NCBI GenBank assembly: GCA_020722815.1
Contig: DYKB01000007.1
Span: forward strand, 65,825-129,824
DNA: 64,000 nucleotides
Direction of reading: 5' to 3'
Source: Caldithrix sp.
GTDB lineage: Bacteria > Zhuqueibacterota > Zhuqueibacteria > Thermofontimicrobiales > Sulfurfontimicrobiaceae
In this document: in pieces, positions 17,414 to 26,070 of the stretch
How the letters are laid out: each line of letters starts with the position of its first letter
Numbering within the stretch: the stretch's first letter is position 1
Translations under genes and position numbers: made by a program
The notes under the pieces: model-generated
What the model saw: only the letters and a program-made list of their open reading frames with translations
Told to the model about the DNA's origin: nothing
Databases searched by the model: none

Positions 17414-18352
17414 TTAACTCAATTCAGGATGAATTAGTTCAAAAGTTTCAGAGTAAGTATCCAACCGTGCCGACGTACCAAAAGGGATGGTAAATTTTCG
17501 CGGGCCGTGGCCATAAGCATAATCATAAACAATTGGGACCGGCAAATCACCAAGGATCTCTTGCAAAACTTGTTCAATCGTGAGCGAAGGTTTGGAAGGA
17601 TCCTTTGGCGCGGAATCAAGAAACTGCCCCAAAACAATTCCTTTGACCTGATGCAAAATTCCAGCGGCTTTTAGATGTGAAAGATTTCGATCAATACTAT
17701 ATGGTTCTTCATCAATATCCTCAAGGACCAGAATAGAATCCTGATAATCTGGCAGATAAGGAGAGCCAACCACGCCACAGACAACTGACAGACAGCCCCC
17801 CAGGAGTGTTCCTTCGGCTGTTCCATGATTCATCACTTTAAAAGACATTTCACCCGGATAATTTAGCGAAAGAGGTTTTTCTGGATGAAATAAAAGATCA
17901 AAAAAATGTTTCTCGGTTATGGGATCGATTCCGGCCCCCATCTCGACCGCCACCATCGGACCAGAATAGGTTGCCAGGTGACATTGGGACAGGATTGCCT
18001 GCTGGAGTGCAGAAATATCGCTATAACCAACAAATATTTTGGGATTTGCCTGAATTAAATCATAGTCAATCAGATGCAATAAACGCGGGACACCATACCC
18101 CCCACGAGCACAAATAATGGCATTCACTTCGGGGTCACGAAACATTTCATTCAAATCCGCTGCCCGGTCGGGATCAATACCGGCCAGGTAGCCATGTTGA
18201 TCCAGGGCATGGGGCGCAATTTTCACCTGAAAGCCTTTTGCTTTGAGATAAGCAACGCCTTTTTCAAATTTTTCCAAGTTTAAGGGTCGACTTGCCGGGG
18301 AAATAATCCCGATTGTATCGCCTGGTTTTAATGCGGGTGGTATTCTATACAT
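17414..18352 (-). CDS. LD-carboxypeptidase (S66 peptidase, LdcA/MccF family)
   Basis: S66 serine peptidases remove the terminal D-Ala from L,D-linked murein tetrapeptides during recycling. The nucleophile serine lies in GYSDISALQ, the glutamate in LEDIDEEPYSIDR, and the histidine in GHGPRKFTIPFG. The N-terminus LKPGDTIGIISPAS is a family hallmark. The ATG at 18352 is chosen: AGGAG lies 11 bases upstream, and the open frame to 18430 would run into the GWxTD gene. There is no signal peptide, so it is probably cytosolic. With the dipeptidase and PBP2/RodA it adds to a cell-wall theme. Confidence 0.9.
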   Translation of the reverse strand: MYRIPPALKPGDTIGIISPASRPLNLEKFEKGVAYLKAKGFQVKIAPHALDQHGYLAGIDPDRAADLNEMFRDPEVNAIICARGGYGVPRLLHLIDYDLIQANPKIFVGYSDISALQQAILSQCHLATYSGPMVAVEMGAGIDPITEKHFFDLLFHPEKPLSLNYPGEMSFKVMNHGTAEGTLLGGCLSVVCGVVGSPYLPDYQDSILVLEDIDEEPYSIDRNLSHLKAAGILHQVKGIVLGQFLDSAPKDPSKPSLTIEQVLQEILGDLPVPIVYDYAYGHGPRKFTIPFGTSARLDTYSETFELIHPELS

Positions 18353-18390
18353 GAGTAACAGCACTCCTGAAGTTAATTGGTTTTCGATTG

Positions 18391-19695
18391 TTATGGACGC
18401 CAACGCATGTCCCGGTATAAATCCTCCCATCCATAGGCTAACCGATAATCACCAAATCCGGTTTCATCGACAAAAATGAAGCGTCGGTTTTGTTCATAAT
18501 AGTACCAGATCTGATAGGGCTTGGACCCTTGTTCAAAAGGATGGCGTTCAATATCATTGGGTTCACCTAAAATGATAAACACCATTCCCCTGTCCGATTT
18601 CCAACCTTCATGAAATCCTTGAAAAGCTTCATTGGCATAATCGATGCGCCGATAGTACTCTTCCAGATATTCATTGGCTTTCGTACCGGGGGTCGGATCG
18701 CGCGCATTCCAGAATTTTTCAAATAGTGTTTCTTTTTCTTTTCCTTTGGCTTTTTTCATATCCGCAATTACGTCACCTTGGGCAATATATTTCAGTTGAT
18801 CGATAGCGGTTTCCAGATCAAAAATTGTATTTGGCATGCCATGCCAGTGTAAAATAAAATTTTTGTCTACTGATTTTTTGTTTGAACCATCCTCAACCGT
18901 CAACGTCAAAAAGTACCGCCCCATTGACAATTGTTGACTATCAATATTTAAATATGTCGGCGTGCAAGAACCCGTTTTGGCGACCTCATATTTATTTTCT
19001 TGAATCTTTTTATTCCGATTATTTTTTAATTTATAGGTGACTTTAAATTTGGGGATTTCCTTTTGACTATAAATTTCATAATAGAAAGTGAGTTGCTCCT
19101 TTTTCCCTCGGATATTAGTTGAAACGAATTGAGGTATTAATTTATTAGGCGTTGTATCAGCAATCGTTTTCTCCGTGAGGATGAGATCACTAATTGCCAA
19201 TTTTTCTTTTTTAAAATTTTGAGCGTGCACTGTATTTTCTTGAACAAATTCCAAATGGGTATCTTTATCTGTCATTCGAATGATCACTTTATAATTACCG
19301 GGAGGCACCTGATAGCTTGCATTTAAAAAAGCGTATAAATCTCTTGAGTTAGTGGTTTCATAATCTTTAACAAAAACTGTTCGCGCCCAGGAGGAACCAT
19401 CGATCTGTTCTTCTTCATTGGTGTTTATTGAAATCGAAATATCATAAGCCGCAGTAAAACCACTATCGTTTTTGATAAATTGTAAGTCATCGTAAGCAAT
19501 TTCAATTATAAAATTTAATTCGCTCCGGTTTGGCAAATCAGAATTGATATTGAAAATATCATATTTGAATTCAGGTAACCCGGCGATTAAATTGCGCTGA
19601 TAAGTATTTTGGGCAAGAGCTGGACAGGTGCTATTGATGATCCAAATAATGAATATCAAATAGCAGAAATTGTTTACAATTTTTAGCTGAAACAT
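18391..19695 (-). CDS. GWxTD-domain protein
   Basis: The 434-residue protein starts with a signal peptide and then about 250 residues of beta-rich sequence. The C-terminal 140 residues match the GWxTD domain: FWNARDPTPGTKANEYLEEYY, the variant motif GWKSDRG (serine in place of threonine), and IILGEPNDIERHP. The domain is known mainly from FCB bacteria and has no assigned activity. The protein is probably periplasmic or surface-linked. It lies 38 bases upstream of the LD-carboxypeptidase start. A short hairpin (TCCTGGT/ACCAGGA, 19721-19743) lies in its leader. Confidence 0.85.
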   Translation of the reverse strand: MFQLKIVNNFCYLIFIIWIINSTCPALAQNTYQRNLIAGLPEFKYDIFNINSDLPNRSELNFIIEIAYDDLQFIKNDSGFTAAYDISISINTNEEEQIDGSSWARTVFVKDYETTNSRDLYAFLNASYQVPPGNYKVIIRMTDKDTHLEFVQENTVHAQNFKKEKLAISDLILTEKTIADTTPNKLIPQFVSTNIRGKKEQLTFYYEIYSQKEIPKFKVTYKLKNNRNKKIQENKYEVAKTGSCTPTYLNIDSQQLSMGRYFLTLTVEDGSNKKSVDKNFILHWHGMPNTIFDLETAIDQLKYIAQGDVIADMKKAKGKEKETLFEKFWNARDPTPGTKANEYLEEYYRRIDYANEAFQGFHEGWKSDRGMVFIILGEPNDIERHPFEQGSKPYQIWYYYEQNRRFIFVDETGFGDYRLAYGWEDLYRDMRWRP

Positions 19696-19775
19696 CTAAG
19701 CCTCCTGTTCCCCAAAATGCTCCTGGTCGTACAAGAACCAGGATGGTATAAGTTTTAGAAAAAATTAACGCTTCA

Positions 19776-21062
19776 TTAAATTACCTGCCCATACAAATCA
19801 AATTCATACGTTTTTGAAATCCGAACCGGATATAATTTTCCTGTTTCAAGTCCGGCGTTTTCAATCCATACAACATTATCAATTTCTGGTGCATCCCTTT
19901 GGGTGCGTCCGATAAATTTTTGTTGGTACGAATCATATTCATCAACAAGAACTTGCTGTACGGTATCAATCAGTGACGAATTGTGTTCAAAGGAAATCCG
20001 GGACTGGACTTCCATAATCTGTTCCAGTCGTTCTTGTTGAATAGAAGGGGCGATTTGTTCTGAAAATTCATAAGCCGGGGTTCCTTCCTCCGGGGAATAG
20101 GCAAACGCGCCTAAACGTTCAAATTTTATCGAAGAAATAAAATCCAGCAACTCATCAAATTCAGCGACAGATTCACCGGGAAAACCGACGATTACAGATG
20201 TTCGTAGTGCCAATTCAGGAATTTTTGTACGTAATTTATTAATTAATGCTTCGATTTGCTGGCGATTGACTTTTCGCCGCATCTTTTTGAGTATCCGATT
20301 CGATATATGTTGAATTGGTAAATCTAAATATTTGCAAATTTTTGGCTGCTCCGCAATGAAATCGATTAAATCATCCGTATAATGCGCTGGATGGGTGTAC
20401 ATCAAGCGTACCCATTTTAATTCTTCAATTTGTACTATTTGTTGCAGTAAATCAATGATTCTTTTGCCATCGGTGCGATCGACCCCATACCGGGTGGTAT
20501 CCTGAGCAATGACCAGTAGTTCCTGTACCCCCTTTTGGGCTAATTGCTGCGCTTCCTGAATAATTTCTTCAAAGGGAAAGCTTCTCAAATTTCCCCGAAT
20601 GAGGGGAATTGCACAGTAGGAGCAACAGTTATTACACCCTTCGGCAATTTTCAGGTATGCATAATGTTTTGGTGTTAATAAAAATCGCCTGGTAGATTTT
20701 TCATTTGATAAATTTAATGTTCGGGCGATACTTTTTATCGCCAATGGTAAATCACGATTGCTATAGAAGCCGTCAACTTCCGGGATTTCTTTTTTTAGCT
20801 CTTCCAGATAACGCGCCACCAGGCACCCCGTCACCAAAACTTTTCGGCATTTACCGTTTTCCTTTTGTTGAATCGCTTCAAAAATAGTTTCGATTGCCTC
20901 TTCTTTGGCACTCTGAATGAATCCACAGGTGTTGATAATAATAATCTCTGCCTGCTCCATCGAATCGACCAGTTCCGTTTCGGGTCTGACCAGTGCTCCA
21001 AGGAGCCATTCTGAATCCACGATGTTTTTGGGACAGCCCAGTGTTATCAGGCTGATTTTCAT
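19776..21062 (-). CDS. rimO: Ribosomal protein S12 methylthiotransferase RimO
   Basis: RimO adds a methylthio group to an aspartate of ribosomal protein S12. The N-terminal UPF0004 domain opens with LITLGCPKNIVDSEWL, the CPKN form that separates RimO from the tRNA enzyme MiaB. The radical-SAM cluster motif CxxxCxxC is in GCNNCCSYCAIP. A TRAM domain closes the protein (about the last 65 residues). The length of 428 is normal. The start ATG overlaps the ftsY stop by four bases, so the two are translationally coupled. Confidence 0.94.
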   Translation of the reverse strand: MKISLITLGCPKNIVDSEWLLGALVRPETELVDSMEQAEIIIINTCGFIQSAKEEAIETIFEAIQQKENGKCRKVLVTGCLVARYLEELKKEIPEVDGFYSNRDLPLAIKSIARTLNLSNEKSTRRFLLTPKHYAYLKIAEGCNNCCSYCAIPLIRGNLRSFPFEEIIQEAQQLAQKGVQELLVIAQDTTRYGVDRTDGKRIIDLLQQIVQIEELKWVRLMYTHPAHYTDDLIDFIAEQPKICKYLDLPIQHISNRILKKMRRKVNRQQIEALINKLRTKIPELALRTSVIVGFPGESVAEFDELLDFISSIKFERLGAFAYSPEEGTPAYEFSEQIAPSIQQERLEQIMEVQSRISFEHNSSLIDTVQQVLVDEYDSYQQKFIGRTQRDAPEIDNVVWIENAGLETGKLYPVRISKTYEFDLYGQVI

Positions 21063-21991
21063 TGAAAAAGCGCCTCCACGAATTGTTGGGGATTAAAAAG
21101 CTCCAGGTCATCAATCCCCTCACCCAGACCAATGAATCGGACCGGCAGATCCAATTGTTTTCGAATCGAAAACACCACACCGCCCTTGGCCGTTCCATCC
21201 AGTTTGGTCAGGATCAAGCCAGTGACACCAATCGCCTCAGTAAATTGTTGCGCCTGAACTAATCCATTCTGACCGGTGGAAGCATCCAGCACCAAAAAGA
21301 TTTCGTGCGGTGCTGATTCCATTTTTCGGGCAAGAACGCGGCGGATTTTTGTAATTTCCTGCATTAAATTAACTTTGGTATGAAGTCTTCCGGCCGTATC
21401 CACAATCAATACTTCAATTCCGCGGGAAATAGCAGCCGTCAGGGAATCAAATGCAACCGCGGCAGGGTCAGCCCCTGGTTGATTCCGAATAATATCGACG
21501 CCGGCTCTTTCGGCCCAGATCTCCAATTGTTCACCGGCCGCGGCCCGGAAAGTATCCGCCGCTGCCAGCAACACCTTTTTACCACTTTTTGCAAAAAGAT
21601 TTGCTAATTTACCTATTGTCGTGGTTTTTCCCGTACCATTGACGCCGGCAACCAGGATAACAAGGGGTTTTTCCGCGTTATTGACAAACTGGTTAAACCA
21701 CTTCTCATTGGTCGATACCGAATCCAGTAAGAATCCAGCCATGGTATCTTTTAAAACCACCAGTACTTCATTGGTATCGATATACCCTTGCTGGCGCATT
21801 TTTGATTTCAGTATGTCAATTATTTCTTCGGCCAGATCAATGCTGACATCGCCCCCAATCAATATTTCTTCAATTTCATCTAATAGACCTTCATCAATTC
21901 GCGTCCGGGATACCACTAACTTTTGAATCTTGCCAACAATATCATCTCGTGTTCGACTTAGTTTTTCACGTAATTTACCAAAAACAGACAT
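21059..21991 (-). CDS. ftsY: Signal recognition particle receptor FtsY
   Basis: FtsY is the SRP-receptor GTPase that delivers nascent membrane proteins to SecYEG. The NG domain is complete: GVNGTGKTTTIGKLA (G1, near residue 120), DTFRAAAGEQL, DTAGRLHTKVNLM (G3) and TKLDGTAKGG (G4). At 310 residues it lacks the long acidic A domain of E. coli FtsY, as in many other phyla. It is coupled to rimO by a four-base overlap. Confidence 0.95.
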   Translation of the reverse strand: MSVFGKLREKLSRTRDDIVGKIQKLVVSRTRIDEGLLDEIEEILIGGDVSIDLAEEIIDILKSKMRQQGYIDTNEVLVVLKDTMAGFLLDSVSTNEKWFNQFVNNAEKPLVILVAGVNGTGKTTTIGKLANLFAKSGKKVLLAAADTFRAAAGEQLEIWAERAGVDIIRNQPGADPAAVAFDSLTAAISRGIEVLIVDTAGRLHTKVNLMQEITKIRRVLARKMESAPHEIFLVLDASTGQNGLVQAQQFTEAIGVTGLILTKLDGTAKGGVVFSIRKQLDLPVRFIGLGEGIDDLELFNPQQFVEALFQ

Positions 21992-22049
21992 TAATCAATC
22001 TCCTTAATCATAAACAATTCCTTTTCTCGATCTACTTAAACAATATAGC

Positions 22050-23039
22050 CTATTCTTTCTTCGGTTCCGGCTTCGACTGATTTAAAACGGGAATACGATT
22101 GGCATTAACAGCCAATTTTTGAGCCAGATCATTTGCCAGCGTTCGGGCTTCGTCTTCCGTTCGAATCTGGCCATTGACGGCGGCGAGAATCTTTCCGGAA
22201 GTGAGGTCTACCAATCGCGAATCAGCCTCCAGCCGTCGATTTAAACGGCTAATATTTCCGACGACAACCGCATTTAAGCCCATAATCTGCCCAACAGCCA
22301 CAGCGGTTTCCTCTTCCAGGGCACCTGTTTGGCTGAGTGCCTGTTCTTCCAGAATTTTATTCAATTGACTTCTTTCGATAACGTCAAATTTATCGGTCTG
22401 CAGAAGCGCGGTAATCAACATTTCAGCCAGATTTGTTCCAAAAGTATGATTTTCTTCTCCATTATTTTGCTCTTCAAACGCAAAGACCGCAATTCGTGGT
22501 CGGGAAGCTGATTGTTGTGTACTGGCAGATGAGTGCATGACTCCAGTCGTTGCCAGGCTATCATCAGCTTTTATGATTAATTTATCTTTATCCGGTGGGG
22601 GCGCAATCTCACCGAATAATTGTTTTAACTGATCGCGTTCCGCTGCCGGTGCTTTTTTTAAGCTCTTTAAATACAACTCTCGGGCTGCCAGATTCTTGTT
22701 ATCTGCCTGAAGTAATTTTGCTTTAACAGACAGGGCTTGTGATGAATTGGGCTTTTTTGCCAAAATCCAGGTGGCTTCTTTTTGGGCTTCAGGATTGTTT
22801 TTATTTTTTAGATGAATTATTGCCAGCAATTCATGCGCTTGTAAATTTTCAGGATCCCGGCGAAGAATTTCGGTTACTTCTTTTTTTGCCAGCTCTAATT
22901 TATCATTTCGGATAAGCTGTGCAATTCTGGCAAAATTTTTAGCGGCCCGTACAGGACGCCGTTGTGCTTCCAGGGATGTCCAACACATGAGCATTGCGAA
23001 GAAGAATGTGAGTGAGATGAAAAGATAATTTTTTTGCAT
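22050..23039 (-). CDS. TPR and CsgG/FlgO-like domain protein
   Basis: After a signal peptide (start MQKNYLFISLTFFFAM), residues of about 30-140 form TPR-like helices (RNDKLELAKKEVTEILRR). The C-terminal half has the CsgG-like fold signature: RIAVFAFEE, FGTNLAEMLITALLQ, FDVIERSQLNKILEEQ and a GLNAVVVGNISRLN segment. Related domains occur in outer-membrane lipoproteins such as CsgG and FlgO. No lipobox is visible, so it is probably periplasmic. The ATG at 23039 has AGGAG seven bases upstream; the longer frame begins with TTG. Function is unknown. Confidence 0.8.
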   Translation of the reverse strand: MQKNYLFISLTFFFAMLMCWTSLEAQRRPVRAAKNFARIAQLIRNDKLELAKKEVTEILRRDPENLQAHELLAIIHLKNKNNPEAQKEATWILAKKPNSSQALSVKAKLLQADNKNLAARELYLKSLKKAPAAERDQLKQLFGEIAPPPDKDKLIIKADDSLATTGVMHSSASTQQSASRPRIAVFAFEEQNNGEENHTFGTNLAEMLITALLQTDKFDVIERSQLNKILEEQALSQTGALEEETAVAVGQIMGLNAVVVGNISRLNRRLEADSRLVDLTSGKILAAVNGQIRTEDEARTLANDLAQKLAVNANRIPVLNQSKPEPKKE

Positions 23040-23081
23040 AATTTTTCTCCTTGACAATTTGAGAGCAATTGCTGTATCAAT

Positions 23082-23660
23082 CTATTTGATGACCATATTC
23101 TCTGGTTGTAACTGAGAGCTGGCACGCTTTTCCTGAAGTTTTCTGATAAAAACCAAAGTGTAGCTGATACTGGATAGAATCAGCATGATAACACTGACGC
23201 CAATGAGCCAGGGGTAACTGGCTTTAAAATCAAGTATATATGCGAGAATCGTCAGTGCCAGTGCGCCCGAAGTAAATTTTCCATACCAATTTGATTGCAG
23301 GATGACTTTTTGTTTTCCAACAATGAAAAGACCACCAGCCATGATCGCCAGGTCGCGAACTATTATAATCATAAAAAGCCAGGCTGGAAAATTCCGGAGG
23401 AAAATGAGCAACAAGGTTACTATCAAAATAGCGATTTTATCAGCCAGCGGATCCAAAATTTTACCCAGGTCGGATATTTGATTTAACTTTCGTGCCAGCA
23501 TACCGTCAAGAAAATCGGTTAAACAGGCTAAAATTGACAAACTCAGTGCAAAGTAATTTCCGATTGCGGTCTGTTGTCTTAAAAACAGAACAATCGGAAT
23601 GACCAAAAAAATCCGCGAAATACTTAATAAATTTGAAATTGTAAAATAGGGTCCTTTCAT
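23082..23660 (-). CDS. pgsA: CDP-diacylglycerol-glycerol-3-phosphate phosphatidyltransferase family protein
   Basis: This CDP-alcohol phosphatidyltransferase of 192 residues has about five helices. The catalytic motif DGx2ARx8Gx3Dx3D is complete in the segment DFLDGMLARKLNQISDLGK followed by ILDPLADK. PgsA makes phosphatidylglycerol phosphate from CDP-diacylglycerol in the inner membrane. Substrate choice among alcohols cannot be fixed from the motif, but the short length and NLLSISRIFLVIP opening fit PgsA. It sits 26 bases downstream of the geranylgeranyl-reductase-like gene on the same strand. Confidence 0.88.
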   Translation of the reverse strand: MKGPYFTISNLLSISRIFLVIPIVLFLRQQTAIGNYFALSLSILACLTDFLDGMLARKLNQISDLGKILDPLADKIAILIVTLLLIFLRNFPAWLFMIIIVRDLAIMAGGLFIVGKQKVILQSNWYGKFTSGALALTILAYILDFKASYPWLIGVSVIMLILSSISYTLVFIRKLQEKRASSQLQPENMVIK

Positions 23661-23686
23661 CGGTTTTCGTTCTCCTTTCCAAATTT

Positions 23687-24862
23687 TTAACTGGCAAAGG
23701 CTTTCATGACATCCAGAATTAATGATGGTTGATGAATAAGCGCGGATTTAAAAAGATTAATAAGCGTTCGCTCTTTCATTGGTTTGGAATTCATTAACCG
23801 GGCTGTCCGATTCAGATCTTCATCGGATAGATTATATATTCCTTTTTTAATTTTATAGAAAAAGGAATGTGTTTTCCCCTCGCCTTCAAACCAGATTTTT
23901 GAATAGGTGTTCAAAAAATTGTCTGAGACATCCCCATTTTTGATGGCTTCAGCCGCAACCTGCCCGGCAATTTTGCCGGCCAACATCCCGCGGATAATCC
24001 CGCCTCCGGATACCGGATTCGCATGGTTGGCCGCATCACCGACAATCATGACGCCATTTCCGGCCATTTTTTTTATCGGCGGCGCACAGGGAACACCCCC
24101 AACAACTGTCGTTAAAACAGCCGCTTCCGGAAATTTTTCTTCGAGAAACCGGGTTAAATAGCCCATCGCAGATATTTTGCCAGAAAAATCGCCACCAATT
24201 CCCAATCCGATATTGAACACTCCTTCACCTTTTGAAAAAGCCCAGATATAGCCACCAGGTGCTTTCTCCTTCCCAAAATAAAAATAACAATATCGAGGGT
24301 CTAAATCGATATGAGCGGCCGTAACCTGCGCACAGGTTTCAACATCATGCATGGCAAAATGTTTCCGAAGTCCAGCCCAACGCCCCACGCGTGCTTCGAT
24401 ACCATCAGCACCAATTACGATCCGGGCTGAAATTTCACGTTGCTGACCCAATGAGTTGAGACGAACTCCCGACACATATCCATCCGTAAAAAGTAATCCG
24501 TTGACAAATGTTTTGGTCTGAACAACCGCACCGGCATCTGCGGCCATTTGTGCCAGATCATAATCAAAGACTTTTCGATTCAGTACATAGCCCATCTGCT
24601 CCCCTTCCAGCAGCACCATCTGTTCATCCGGGGATATTAATTGAACGCCATAAATTTTTTGGCAAATCCAGCGCGGCTTAATTTCGTCGACCACGGCTTT
24701 CAGGCCAATTTCGCCGACACCTTCAGCACAGCGGACGGGTATGCCGACTTCCCGATCTTTTTCTAGTAGTAAAACTTCTGCTCCATTTGCAGCGGCGCTT
24801 CGGGCGGCCATTGAACCGGCTGGTCCCGCTCCAACAACGATAACATCATATTTTTTTTTCAT
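23687..24862 (-). CDS. Geranylgeranyl-reductase-family FAD protein
   Basis: The protein opens with the dinucleotide-binding motif VIVVGAGPAGSMAARSAA and an FAD E-glutamate further on. It also has the family-typical EVGIPVRCAEGVG segment and a GDAANHANPVSGGGIIRGML motif near residue 275. These mark the geranylgeranyl reductase family, which saturates isoprenoid chains of lipids, quinones or chlorophyll. Two in-frame ATGs (24865, 24862) follow GGAG; the second has the better spacing. It overlaps the ferredoxin gene by 17 bases, so the ferredoxin is the likely electron donor. The chain that is reduced is not known. Confidence 0.87.
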   Translation of the reverse strand: MKKKYDVIVVGAGPAGSMAARSAAANGAEVLLLEKDREVGIPVRCAEGVGEIGLKAVVDEIKPRWICQKIYGVQLISPDEQMVLLEGEQMGYVLNRKVFDYDLAQMAADAGAVVQTKTFVNGLLFTDGYVSGVRLNSLGQQREISARIVIGADGIEARVGRWAGLRKHFAMHDVETCAQVTAAHIDLDPRYCYFYFGKEKAPGGYIWAFSKGEGVFNIGLGIGGDFSGKISAMGYLTRFLEEKFPEAAVLTTVVGGVPCAPPIKKMAGNGVMIVGDAANHANPVSGGGIIRGMLAGKIAGQVAAEAIKNGDVSDNFLNTYSKIWFEGEGKTHSFFYKIKKGIYNLSDEDLNRTARLMNSKPMKERTLINLFKSALIHQPSLILDVMKAFAS

Positions 24863-25031
24863 CATACCACTCCAGTGCTTCAATGGGACATATTTTTATA
24901 CAATTTTGACAATCGATACATTTTTCTTTGATCACGATTAGTTGAAATTCGGATAATTCAATTGCATCCACAGGACAAACAGATACACATGTCCCGCAAA
25001 AATCACATCTGTTTTGCTTAAGTTGAACCAT
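24846..25031 (-). CDS. Two-cluster [4Fe-4S] ferredoxin
   Basis: This 61-residue bacterial-type ferredoxin has two complete cluster motifs: CDFCGTCVSVCPVDA and CIDCQNCIKICPIEA. The spacing Cx2Cx2Cx3C is classical. The coding end overlaps the reductase start, and the pair resembles ferredoxin-reductase pairs that feed electrons to geranylgeranyl reductases. Confidence 0.93.
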   Translation of the reverse strand: MVQLKQNRCDFCGTCVSVCPVDAIELSEFQLIVIKEKCIDCQNCIKICPIEALEWYDEKKI

Positions 25032-25091
25032 AAAATTTTATCGTCTCCTGCTAAATTTCGTTCTGGTGAAGTATAAAAAGAATCCTTTAAA

Positions 25092-26069
25092 TTATTCAGC
25101 AATTGATGGATAATTTAATTTAAACCGTTTTTGATAATACCACTTTGCACTATAATAATTTATTAACAAAAAAATCAGATAACAAGGTATTTTCAAACAA
25201 ATTACGAAAGACAGGAGCGAAATTGGCATTTTAATCGCGTAATGAAGATGCTTCGGTGCCCGCGTTCGATATACCTGAATAAAAAATGGTAACGAAAAAA
25301 GGGTAGGGAAAAGCATCAGCCAATCCTGGAAATAAAAAGTGGCAATCAATGCTCCCAGTCCAAAAATAAGTGCCAATCGTACCGTTTGGATGAAGCCATA
25401 TTTCACCGCAAAAGTAATTTTACCGGCGATTTCATCCCCTTTTTGATCGGGAATAGTGGTGTATAGATAGACTGCTGACACTGCCAGAATATAGGAACTG
25501 GAAAACAATAGTGTTTTGAGTGAAAATGGATTTTTAATCACCCAACCACTACTAAAAATAAAGAGCCCGGCGAGAGCATTTGAAAAAAGTCCCCAGAACG
25601 GCTTATCCTTCCAGGAGAAGGGGCGAATACTATAAAACCAGCCGGCAAAAATAAAAAGTGCCAGAAATAAGAGTCCCAGTTCAAATTTGATGAAAAAACT
25701 GCTGAAAATTGCACCGACAACAAGTACAGTTGCCTCAAAATTTGCCCAAAATCGGGGGATGATGCCATTCGCGATGAGAAATAGCTTCTGATTTGCCCGA
25801 TCTGATATGACATCCTGAACCTGGTTTAAAATAAAGATCCCCCCACATAACAAAGTCAGGAGCAATCCGCTCCAGATAAGCTGGCCTTGCCAGAGGTCGT
25901 TCATTGAAACCAATACGAAGATGGATTGAAGGGGCTGATTTTCAAAGTGGCTGTTAAGATACCCCATTAAAAAAACAGTCCAGACCGGGAAAAAAAGGGT
26001 TGGACGCATCACAAAATAATAATCAGCAATAACACACGCAACCTGCCGACGCACATATCTCCCTTTCAT
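25092..26069 (-). CDS. UbiA-family prenyltransferase
   Basis: This 325-residue integral membrane protein has about nine helices and the two aspartate-rich UbiA sites: NQVQDVISDRANQK (variant of NDxxDxxxD) near residue 90 and DQKGDEIAGK near 215. A YSIRP segment between helices is typical. UbiA enzymes transfer a prenyl chain to an aromatic ring, a heme or, in archaea, geranylgeranylglyceryl phosphate. The acceptor is unclear here. The gene follows purF by one base. The ATG at 26069 is used, but an in-frame GTG at 26054 sits just after AAGGGAG and could be the real start. Confidence 0.85.
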   Translation of the reverse strand: MKGRYVRRQVACVIADYYFVMRPTLFFPVWTVFLMGYLNSHFENQPLQSIFVLVSMNDLWQGQLIWSGLLLTLLCGGIFILNQVQDVISDRANQKLFLIANGIIPRFWANFEATVLVVGAIFSSFFIKFELGLLFLALFIFAGWFYSIRPFSWKDKPFWGLFSNALAGLFIFSSGWVIKNPFSLKTLLFSSSYILAVSAVYLYTTIPDQKGDEIAGKITFAVKYGFIQTVRLALIFGLGALIATFYFQDWLMLFPTLFSLPFFIQVYRTRAPKHLHYAIKMPISLLSFVICLKIPCYLIFLLINYYSAKWYYQKRFKLNYPSIAE

Positions 26070-26070
26070 G

